In this document: positions 1 through 7,000 of the stretch, piece after piece
Layout of the letters: every line of letters starts with the position of its first letter
How positions within the stretch are numbered: position 1 is the first letter of the stretch
Assembly: GCA_002344565.1 (NCBI GenBank)
Contig: DDTZ01000201.1
Span: 1 to 10,646, forward strand
Direction: 5' to 3'
Length of the DNA: 10,646 nt
Source of the DNA: Bdellovibrionaceae bacterium UBA2351
GTDB taxonomy: Bacteria > Bdellovibrionota > Bdellovibrionia > Bdellovibrionales > Bdellovibrionaceae
Made by a program: the position numbers and the translations under genes
Notes under the pieces: generated by a model
Database searches by the model: none
Told to the model about the DNA's origin: nothing
What the model saw: only the letters and a program-made list of their open reading frames with translations

Positions 1-2
1 CC

Positions 3-707
3 CCTTTTCGAACCGCCCCCTACACTCACAACATTAGGTCGCCCGCGATTGCCATTGAAATGATGATTCCAGGACTTATCGCTGTTCCCGAAAGAATGAA
101 AAAAATATTAAAAAATGCCGCTTCTGAGATTCGTTTGCTGTCTGAAAAACTGAGAACACAGTCGGGACTGATCTCTGAAAACGTCAAAAGCGAGCTCGAT
201 ACTGATCTGGTTCATTTGCCGATTTTTATTAAAGATCTGATAGCCCAAAAGAATTTGGAGTATTCTCAGAACAATAGAGTTCGCGTTGTAAATGCCACCA
301 TGGATAAAGATCCGTCGTTGTATGTGAAAGTCAGTTCTCTTGAGTTGCGATCAATTCTTTCAAATCTGGTGAATAATTCTTTCGATGCCTATGGTAAAAA
401 TGGAGGAGTGATCGAAGTTTCTATTCGTCATAATTCCGATCAATGTGAGATTTCGGTTAAAGATTTCGGAACAGGAATTTCAGAAGCTGTAGTTGCCAAC
501 TTGGGTAAGAAAACAATCTCAACAAAGGAAGCTTCAGGTAGAGGGATTGGGTTGCTACATGCCTTCAAAGTGATTGAAGCTTTGGGTGGATCGATTGCAA
601 TTGACACTAAGGTTGGCGTCGGAACAGAGGTTAAGGTTGGCGTGCCAGTTTACTCATTTAATTCACCGAAGAAAGAAAATCTATCCAGCAAAGAGATTAA
701 TTTGTAG
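3..707 (+). CDS. Sensor histidine kinase, C-terminal part (5' end outside window)
   Basis: The frame is open from the left edge, so the gene starts upstream and the ATG at 60 is internal. A DHp phosphoacceptor box is visible at about 27-44 (H-N-I-R-S-P, with the His codon at 27-29), followed by a helical stretch rich in Lys, Glu and Leu. The HATPase domain follows. Its N-box is near 363-389 (N-L-V-N-N-S-F-D-A), its G1 box at 462-479 (D-F-G-T-G-I) and its G2 box at 537-554 (G-R-G-I-G-L), with a short ATP lid between them. By family knowledge such proteins autophosphorylate on the His and pass phosphate to a response regulator. The sensing domain, any membrane segments and the partner regulator are not in view. 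About 30 residues beyond G2 complete the fold, and the last ~20 residues are polar and charged. The kinase call is firm; the signal is unknown. Confidence 0.88.
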   Translation, partial: PFRTAPYTHNIRSPAIAIEMMIPGLIAVPERMKKILKNAASEIRLLSEKLRTQSGLISENVKSELDTDLVHLPIFIKDLIAQKNLEYSQNNRVRVVNATMDKDPSLYVKVSSLELRSILSNLVNNSFDAYGKNGGVIEVSIRHNSDQCEISVKDFGTGISEAVVANLGKKTISTKEASGRGIGLLHAFKVIEALGGSIAIDTKVGVGTEVKVGVPVYSFNSPKKENLSSKEINL

Positions 708-741
708 GCATTTGCGCAACCATCGCGTTGCGCAAATTGCC
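707..741 (+). terminator. Stem-loop directly after the kinase gene
   Basis: The arms ATTTGCGCAA (710-719) and TTGCGCAAAT (728-737) are perfectly complementary around an 8-base loop. The stem extends through GGC/GCC pairs with one bulged base, to about 13 pairs. It begins at the last base of the kinase stop codon. No T-run follows directly; a run of seven T lies at 777-783. It may end kinase transcription or protect the 3' end. A protein-binding palindrome is the alternative. Confidence 0.55.
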
Positions 742-826
742 ATAATTTGATTAACCGATTCAAGGTTTCTACTTTATTTTTTTAGAATCAAAATAATTTC
801 TTGTTTTGAGTTTTCTTTGTCTTTAC

Positions 827-842
827 TTGTCAGGATTTGTCA
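827..842 (+). repeat. Two TTGTCA direct repeats, 10 bases apart, upstream of the HTH gene
   Basis: TTGTCA occurs at 827-832 and again at 837-842, one helical turn apart, 40-55 bases before the HTH start at 882. Each copy resembles a -35 element (TTGACA), but no convincing -10 sits 16-18 bases downstream. Alternatively, the repeats could be an operator bound by the HTH protein. This is inference from spacing and position only. Confidence 0.25.
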
Positions 843-881
843 TTCACAATTTTGCATATTAACAGCACATGGAGTGTGTTT

Positions 882-1091
882 ATGGAATTGCAACCTTGGC
901 TTTCAGTCGAAGGAATAGCTGATTATTTAGGTGTTTCTAAAGAGACAATCTATCGTTGGTTAGAACGCAAAAAAATCCCCGCACACAGAATTGGAAAACT
1001 TTGGAAGTTTAAACCTTCTGAGGTTGACCAGTGGGTTATGTCTGGTGGGGCATCAACATCTAAAAGACTACAGGAAAATCAAAATGGCTAA
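882..1091 (+). CDS. Excisionase/MerR-type helix-turn-helix DNA-binding protein
   Basis: A 69-residue protein that is almost entirely one winged-HTH domain. Residues 6-30 (W-L-S-V-E-G-I-A-D-Y-L-G-V-S, then T-I-Y-R-W-L) form the HTH. Residues 31-52 (K-I-P-A-H-R-I-G-K-L-W-K-F, then S-E-V-D-Q-W-V) match the typical wing and C-terminal helix of the excisionase-family DNA-binding domain. The start at 882 is chosen because GGAG at 871-874 lies 7 bases upstream; the in-frame ATG at 837 lacks such a site. In many genomes proteins of this type head restriction-modification or other defence loci, where they are probably transcriptional regulators rather than true excisionases; no integrase is nearby. 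It overlaps the next gene by 8 bases, so the two are co-translated. It probably controls the whole forward unit, possibly through the TTGTCA repeats upstream. Confidence 0.85.
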   Translation: MELQPWLSVEGIADYLGVSKETIYRWLERKKIPAHRIGKLWKFKPSEVDQWVMSGGASTSKRLQENQNG

Positions 1092-1794
1092 GAAGGTTCC
1101 AGGTAATTCAATTTCTAAAAACTATCTTGAGGCTCTTCGTGCTATCAATGAATGGACAACTGTATCTGATTGGGCAATCAAAGTTGGAGAAATGTTCCCA
1201 GAGCTTTTAGAAAAAGCAAATAAAGAAGCGAAAAACCACAAGCGCCCAACAACTGGAATTAGAGAAATTGCAGCCCGAATTAGCTCATGGGTTTCGGCAG
1301 ATGGATTTGCAGGAAAAATTGAAGTTGATGAATCTGAACGTCCAAAGCGGGTTCGAATTTTGACAGATGATGAAGCTACCCACTATCAAGAAACTTCGCT
1401 TGAAGCTGATCTAGAGCCGTTAACACGCGCGCAGCGAATTAAAACTGACGAAACTAAATTGGGTACAAAAGAAAAGTATAGAATTGCTGAGTTAGATGCG
1501 ATCATTCGGCAACTAAAAGAGTTCTTCAATCTTGATTTTGAGTTAGAGCACGCAAGAGCAATTCTCAATTCAAAAGATCCTGGCAAACATCATCCAGACA
1601 ATCTCCAAATTCTCTTGAAATCACATAACAGGCTCAAGAGCAACGCCAATTGGGAACGCTTCACCTTGCAAGAACAAATTGAATACATTCAGGCTGTTGT
1701 AAAAGTTCAAAAACTCGTTTCTTCGAAAATGAAAATTGATCTTCATGAAGAAGTAATTGGATCAATTATTGAACGACTAAAATTAATATATTAA
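1084..1794 (+). CDS. HNH-motif protein, putative nuclease or RM-associated accessory
   Basis: A 236-residue protein. AGGA at 1072-1075 lies 8 bases before the ATG at 1084. Residues 1-100 are helical and basic-to-mixed with no recognised motif. Residues 150-190 carry an HNH-like pattern: E-H at 155-156, then H-H-P-D-N-L-Q-I-L-L (169-178, with N173), then H-N-R-L-K-S-N (181-187, with H181). No CxxC zinc-knuckle pairs are present, unlike many HNH enzymes. By family knowledge this spacing gives a beta-beta-alpha-metal nuclease fold. Whether it cuts DNA here is inference. It overlaps the HTH gene by 8 bases and precedes a frame starting like HsdM by only 9 bases, so it looks like an accessory gene of a type I restriction locus that now serves, or is stranded beside, the module downstream. 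Confidence 0.65.
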   Translation: MAKKVPGNSISKNYLEALRAINEWTTVSDWAIKVGEMFPELLEKANKEAKNHKRPTTGIREIAARISSWVSADGFAGKIEVDESERPKRVRILTDDEATHYQETSLEADLEPLTRAQRIKTDETKLGTKEKYRIAELDAIIRQLKEFFNLDFELEHARAILNSKDPGKHHPDNLQILLKSHNRLKSNANWERFTLQEQIEYIQAVVKVQKLVSSKMKIDLHEEVIGSIIERLKLIY

Positions 1795-1803
1795 GGAAAA
1801 GAT

Positions 1804-1857
1804 ATGGCACTTAAAAAATCAGACCTCTATTCATCATTGAGGATGAGCGATTTATGA
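1804..1857 (+). pseudogene. HsdM N-terminal remnant, now a 17-codon leader frame
   Basis: This frame has its own ribosome site (AGGA at 1794-1797, 6 bases before ATG). It reads M-A-L-K-K-S-D-L-Y-S-S-L and then R-M-S-D-L-stop. The first 12 residues match the start I know for type I methyltransferase subunits (M-A-L-K-K-S-E/D-L-Y-S-S-L, normally followed by W-A-S-C-D-E-L-R-G-G). After Leu12 the similarity stops, and the frame ends in TGA five codons later. That TGA overlaps the next ATG (ATGA, 1854-1857). The simplest reading is a recombination scar: hsdM was cut after codon 12 and a new module joined there. Because the ribosome site and stop/start overlap are intact, it may still act as a translated leader that couples translation to the next gene. 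A chance match is possible but unlikely, given the RM-like genes upstream. Confidence 0.6.
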
Positions 1858-2720
1858 ATAGTTTTCAGCTCTATTCAGGAACTTCTTTTTGTAGTATCGA
1901 GATTAAACGTGGTTCCCCGATTCATGCTGGTTCCAGTCTAGGAGCATATCTTCTTAATATCCCAATTACCTTTAAGGTACACACTTCCCCTAAAGCGAGA
2001 ATCTTGACTTCTATTACGGGAGAATTACATCTCAACTCACAGTTTATTACTGAGGTTAGGCCATCTTATTGGGGTGGGAATATTCAATCTAGTGACAAAA
2101 ACTCGTTAGAGTTCCAATTGAACTTTAACTCTGTTTTCACGAAATCAAATGTAGATGCTATTGAGACCGTAAGAAGTGAAAACGGACTTCAATTCGACAT
2201 TAAACTATTTGGAGATATTTTTGATTTAAGCCCTGATAAGAAATCTAGTCCTGACATTCATCATACTTATGGTGATCTGTCCCATCGAATGCACCAAGCT
2301 GAGTGGATAGAAATATTAAACGCATGGAAATATGCACCAACAATGAATCTTGAACTCGTTTTAAAGTTCGATAATCCATATTTGACTCAAGCTGGTAGTT
2401 TTATTTTTCAAGCACAAAAGTTCTTTCTCGAAAGACAGTGGCCACAAGCCATCTCTGAGTGTCGAAAGGCTATCGACACAACTATAGAGTTTTTAAATGC
2501 AGAAAAAGTAAATTTTAAGAATTTGTTTGAAACTAAGCACTCAAACACGATGAGAAATCGACTGCTGCTCTCTTTGTTTGCCGTGAAACAGGTTTGTGAT
2601 CCGGCCTCTCATGGCGACTCAAATTCCACTAAAATAATTTGGTCACAAGAGGACGCACTATATGTAATTCGAATGACAGCTTCTATTTTGATGAGAGTAG
2701 CAAAGGAACCAACAACATGA
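1854..2720 (+). CDS. Uncharacterised defence-module protein with beta-rich N-terminus and abortive-infection (HEPN-like) helical C-terminus
   Basis: A 288-residue protein. Residues 1-125 alternate hydrophobic and polar residues in short strands, suggesting a beta-sandwich. Residues 148-285 are helical. They include A-W-I/E-W-I-type residues near 150-158, then Q-W-P-Q-A-I-S-E-C-R-K-A-I-D (195-208), and a C-terminal stretch R-N-R-L-L-L, D-P-A-S-H-G-D (249-255), then W-S-Q-E-D-A (263-268) and M-T-A-S-I-L (274-279). This pattern resembles C-terminal domains of abortive-infection proteins, which are often HEPN-related. The canonical HEPN R-x4-6-H RNase motif is not obvious, so catalytic activity is doubtful. 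Start: ATG 1854 with GAGG at 1839-1842 and ATGA overlap with the HsdM-like leader; its own stop overlaps the next start at 2717. I do not recognise a named family. It may be a sensor, adaptor or RNA-binding partner of the module. Confidence 0.7.
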   Translation: MNSFQLYSGTSFCSIEIKRGSPIHAGSSLGAYLLNIPITFKVHTSPKARILTSITGELHLNSQFITEVRPSYWGGNIQSSDKNSLEFQLNFNSVFTKSNVDAIETVRSENGLQFDIKLFGDIFDLSPDKKSSPDIHHTYGDLSHRMHQAEWIEILNAWKYAPTMNLELVLKFDNPYLTQAGSFIFQAQKFFLERQWPQAISECRKAIDTTIEFLNAEKVNFKNLFETKHSNTMRNRLLLSLFAVKQVCDPASHGDSNSTKIIWSQEDALYVIRMTASILMRVAKEPTT

Positions 2721-3616
2721 AGCAGCACTTTGGCCAAGATGGAGTACATTTTTTTGATCGAGTAACGGGATTAAATGTCTTACTCGATGAAATTACAGTT
2801 CCAGCCGACTGCTTAAGCTTAGCTCCTAAATATGTATCAATCGCGCTTACCAATCTTTGCAACTTGAAATGTAGCCATTGTTATGCACCCAAGAACAATT
2901 CAAGCCTAGAATTTGAATTATTAAAAGTATGGTTAAAGGAATTGGATGACAATGGAACTCTGGGCGTTGGTTTTGGTGGAGGAGAACCCTTTTTGTACAA
3001 AAACATCGCTGAACTTTGTGAGTACGTCTCTTCTGACACAACTTTAGCATTATCTATAACGACACATGGCCATTTTTTAACCGAAGAACTTGTTAGCCAG
3101 CTAAAAGGCAAGGTCAATTTTTATAGATTAAGCATGGATGGTATTGGCGAAACCTATGAAAAAATAAGAGGACGGTCTTTTCAACAATTTACAGATAAAG
3201 TAAAAATCATTTCTAGAAACTCAAAATTTGGAATCAACTTCGTTGTAAATGAAAAAACAATAAATGACTTAGACAATGCTCTCTCTTTTGCTGAATCAGT
3301 TGGCGCATTTGAATTTTTACTTCTCCCACAGGTTAAAACTCCAAACGAAGAAAGCATAAGCATAGAACAACTAGAAAAACTTAAGGAATGGGTTAATCGC
3401 AAAAATTGTAAAATAAGATTAGCAATAAGCTCCTCATTTGCAGAAGGATTCCCCGTTTGTAGCTTTAGCGAGTCGGATCAAACACAGAGAAGATTTCTCC
3501 ATATAGATGCAAGCGGAACTCTTAAAGAAGCATCCTTCAACACTGAAGGGGTAAAAATTAAAAGTAATATTATTGAAAGTATTACAGTCTTGAATAGTAG
3601 ACGGGAGTTAATATGA
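2717..3616 (+). CDS. Radical SAM enzyme with Cys-poor C-terminal region
   Basis: A 299-residue protein. The [4Fe-4S] and SAM-binding motif C-x3-C-x2-C is C-N-L-K-C-S-H-C-Y (C48, C52, C55). The SAM-contacting G-G-G-E-P is at 87-91 and the S-M-D-G strand end at 139-142, as in the peptide-modifying SPASM/twitch branch of radical SAM enzymes. The C-terminal part ends in a strand pair R-R-F-L-H-I-D-A-S-G-T-L (258-269), the usual place of an auxiliary-cluster domain. Only one nearby cysteine (C248) is present, so an auxiliary cluster is probably missing. The start at 2717 has AAAGGA at 2702-2707 and ATGA overlap with the preceding gene; the in-frame ATG at 2639 lies inside that gene. Its own stop overlaps the next start at 3613. 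Its substrate is unknown: the adjacent small protein, a nucleotide or a peptide are candidates. Viperin-like nucleotide chemistry is not supported by the motif. Confidence 0.85.
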   Translation: MKQHFGQDGVHFFDRVTGLNVLLDEITVPADCLSLAPKYVSIALTNLCNLKCSHCYAPKNNSSLEFELLKVWLKELDDNGTLGVGFGGGEPFLYKNIAELCEYVSSDTTLALSITTHGHFLTEELVSQLKGKVNFYRLSMDGIGETYEKIRGRSFQQFTDKVKIISRNSKFGINFVVNEKTINDLDNALSFAESVGAFEFLLLPQVKTPNEESISIEQLEKLKEWVNRKNCKIRLAISSSFAEGFPVCSFSESDQTQRRFLHIDASGTLKEASFNTEGVKIKSNIIESITVLNSRRELI

Positions 3617-4023
3617 AAATTTGGGAAGGCTATGGAAGCGAGCATTCGAACAACCTCATTATGATTGGTAAATTTAAAGAAGTTAAAGAGGCCAAAGAGG
3701 CTCTTCAAAAAATTGAAAAAATTAAAGATCAAGTACAGAAGGAAAATCAATCTGGCTCAATCATTGTTGGTGGCATAACAGATCGCTACAGTGATGAGAT
3801 GTTAAAGTTATTTAAAGAATTGGAGATACATAATCTAGGCCCATCTGATCTTGAACAGTTCGCCTTTGATATTTCAATCGAACAAAAAGAAAATGAGCTT
3901 ATTTTGACCACAGATGAAATCGATGTTGCTGCTTTCTTTAAAATACTCATCTTAGAAGGAGCCAAAGTAGAAATATTCTCTCGCCATGATTATCCAGAAG
4001 AAAAGAAGTCGGAAAGTGTATGA
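3613..4023 (+). CDS. Small conserved protein with N-terminal GYGSEHS motif, function unknown
   Basis: A 136-residue acidic protein. It opens M-K-I-W-E-G-Y-G-S-E-H-S-N-N-L-I-M-I-G-K, a signature I associate with an uncharacterised DUF family of small proteins (possibly DUF6375; not certain). Residues 21-45 form a charged helix and the rest alternates strands and helices, consistent with a small alpha/beta fold. There is no signal peptide, membrane segment or Cys cluster. GGGAG at 3603-3607 lies 5 bases before the ATG. The start overlaps the radical SAM stop and its stop overlaps the next start at 4020, so it is made in step with both neighbours. Its position beside a radical SAM gene allows it to be a substrate, carrier or adaptor. 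That is inference from order only. Confidence 0.7.
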   Translation: MKIWEGYGSEHSNNLIMIGKFKEVKEAKEALQKIEKIKDQVQKENQSGSIIVGGITDRYSDEMLKLFKELEIHNLGPSDLEQFAFDISIEQKENELILTTDEIDVAAFFKILILEGAKVEIFSRHDYPEEKKSESV

Positions 4024-7000
4024 CATTGGATTGGAGCAAGTTTCAAACCCTATCGGGGTCACAAGATAAGAACTTTGAACTTTTATGTCGTGGCATTATT
4101 CGACATACGTTTGGCCAATATGGAAGGTTTGTTTCTCATGCCAATATGGCCGGAGTGGAGTTTTATCTTGAACTGAATAATGATTGCGCCCTTGGTAAAA
4201 AAGATCGTGTCTTTGGATGGCAATGTAAATGGTTTGAAATTGAAGCCGGAAAACCGCTTGGAAAAAATAGAAGAAGTAATATTGAAGACGGAATCAAGAA
4301 AACTAAAAAATATCATCCAAACGTCACAGATTGGATTCTTTGGACTAAATATACTTTAACAAAGTCTGACCAAGATTGGTTTAACGCAATTAAAACAGAT
4401 CTAAATCTATATCTTTACGACTCAAGTGACATTGAAAAATATAAAGTTGGCCTAGCTGAAATATTTATTAAAAGTTTCTTTGGTGAGCTGGCTATTTCAG
4501 ATCAACAAATGTCGGAACTAACAAAACTTTCGATTGCCCCAATTAAACAAAGATGGACTCCAGAACTTCATCAAGAAACTGGATTAGATCGTCAGGTAAA
4601 GAAAATTCTTGGCTGTAAGTTTTCTTGGGACATCTTGGAGAAAACATCTAATGAATTAGAAATACTTTCGAGCGTTTTGTTTGAGAAATTAATAGAATAC
4701 TCTGAGTCATCTGACTATCTTGATGATGCTGCATCCTTGACATTTAAATCTCTCTCCTTTTGCGAGCATATTCGGGAATGCAAAAAAAGCCTTGAAGAAG
4801 GTGTTACGGATTGGACTGATTTAATTGATGATGCAAATGATTTGAGTGTTGATGAACGATCTGCTCCCCGCAAGCTACGAAAAAATAATGATTTTAATGG
4901 ACTTTTATTTACAAACTTATTGGCTTCATATCTTGAAGGTAAAAAAGCTCTTGCGAATTTAAAAAAATCTTTAAAACAAAGCTCGTTGGTCATTTCATCC
5001 GAAGCAGGTAATGGGAAAACAGAATTTTGCGCTCAATTATGCTCTGGTTTAGTAGATGGCGTCCAAGGACTTATTATTCATGGAAAAAGACTTTCTAACG
5101 GCACACAATACAATGACCTCGTAAAATCATTCACTATCAATGGGAAGGCATTTGAAAGCTTTGAGTCACTAGTTTGTTCACTCAATTCCTATGGCGAAAG
5201 AAGTAAAAAGAGAATTTTAATTGCCTTTGATGGATTAAATGAATCTGAAGACTCAAGAAAATGGAAAGATATTATCCCAGAAATTCAAACTATCGTTCAA
5301 AAGTATCAAAGAGTGTTTTGCTTATTCACGATTAGGCCTGACTACATTCAAGACTCCATACCAACTGATACAATTGAAATTATTAAGGGCGAAGGATTTA
5401 ATGATGAGAACGATGCACATAAAGCAATCACAAAATACTTCGCTTATTATAAAATAAATTCGGTAGGCGGATCACTCCCCAGAGCTATGCTTCACCATCC
5501 ATTAAGTTTAAAACTATTTTGCGAAGTGACGAATTTAAAACGTGAATTTGAGGTAAATATAAACTCAGCTCCACAATCGCTTCACGCATTATTTGAGATA
5601 TTTATTAAAGAATCTTCGGAAAGAATTGCTGAACTTTCCAGTAATAATCACAGAATTTATGGTGGAGATGTTCAGAAGGCACTTTCTACAATGGGTGATC
5701 AGCTATGGGGCTCTGGACAAAGAGGACTTAAACAAGACGAATTTAGAAATCTTATTAACGATTCAAATAGACCTTGGAATTTCTCACTTCTTAATTCATT
5801 AGAATCTGAAGGCGTTTTAATCCGAAATAAACATGATTCCGAAGAAACTGTTATGCCTGTATATGATCGCCTTGCCGGTTATTTAATTGCAGAATCAATT
5901 TTAACGAAATGCAGCTCTGATACTTTCAAAGATTGGATTGGTGATCAAAGTAACTTTAAGAAACTTTTTGGCTCATACAGTGAGATCCATCCTTATTGTG
6001 AAGATATTGTTTCGGCCCTGGTTGCACTCTTGCCAAAGAGATTTTATGGAGTAAATCTATGGACTTTTTTAACTGGAGTCGAAAAAGACAAAGCACTCAT
6101 AAAATGTTCAGATTTAGAGAAAGCATATTTAGATCAAAACACTATTTCAGAACTTGAAAATTTGATTATTTCAGGAAAAGCAACAGAGTCTATATGGTTT
6201 CGTTTATACTTCCTTCATCATGTTGATAATCATCCATTGAATATCGAGCTTACCGAGCGCGTTCTCGCCAAGATGGATATTGCCATTAGAGATAGATGCT
6301 GGAGCGAATGGGTACGAAGTCAAAAAGATGGATTTATCTCTGTATTGAAGGATTTTTCAAAGTCAGCCTCAGACTCAAAACAAGATGCTAGACGGGCTTC
6401 TTATTTTAAATGGTGCTTAACTCTCTCAGATCGCGAAACTCGAGATGTTGCCAGCGAATCATTATTTATTTTTGGTCACAAAAATCCTTCGGCTATATTT
6501 AGTGAAACAATTAAGTCACTGAGTTTTAACGATGACTATGTGGCAATGAGACTAGTGCCAATATGTTTTGGAGTTATCACCAACATTTTCAGTGATAGCA
6601 ACAAAGAAAAAATATATCAGTTTTACAACGCCTTATGCTCTTCGCTGATCGGTCCAAATGCGAGCCATTCCACGAACAACATAGTTATTCGCCAATATTT
6701 TTTAAAAATCAGAGAGTATCTTCTTTTTTGCGGTATTATTGGTAACTCAGATACAAACACGAACTTTGCATTGAAAATAGAGCCTCATAGTATTCCCGAA
6801 ACTGATCCATTAGCTCAAGATCTGTCCAAAGCATTGCATATGGATTTTGAAAACTACACTCTCGGCACTTTATTTAAAAGCAGAAGAAATTACGATAATA
6901 ATCATCAAGGACATAAGGACTGCGTGAGCTATATTCGCGGGCTACTAGCATCATTTAATTGGAACACTAAGGAAATGATGGAATTGGATAAACGCCTGTA

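Noticed and set aside
60..62. ATG 60 as the start of the histidine kinase
   Set aside because: The frame is open to the left edge and already encodes the phosphoacceptor box before this codon.
837..881. ATG 837 as the start of the HTH gene
   Set aside because: No ribosome site precedes it, whereas ATG 882 has GGAG at proper spacing and begins right at the domain.
742..881. A sigma70 promoter with good -35 and -10 upstream of the HTH gene
   Set aside because: Several partial matches (TTGATT, TTGTTT, TTGTCA) occur, but none has a good -10 at 16-18 bases, so no promoter is called.
991..1083. ATG 991 as the start of the HNH-motif gene
   Set aside because: It would overlap most of the HTH gene; ATG 1084 has AGGA at 8 bases and gives the usual short overlap.
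1795..1860. A complete type I restriction-modification system
   Set aside because: Only the first 12 codons of an HsdM-like frame are present; no methyltransferase, specificity or helicase-nuclease subunit follows anywhere in the window.
2717..3616. Prokaryotic viperin
   Set aside because: The enzyme has the radical SAM cysteine motif, but C-N-L-K-C-S-H-C-Y and the C-terminal strand turn fit the SPASM/twitch branch better, and no nucleotide kinase neighbour is present.
5239..5802. Forward frames of about 70 codons inside the large NTPase gene
   Set aside because: They are out-of-frame shadows of a continuous 1309-residue frame with clear motifs.
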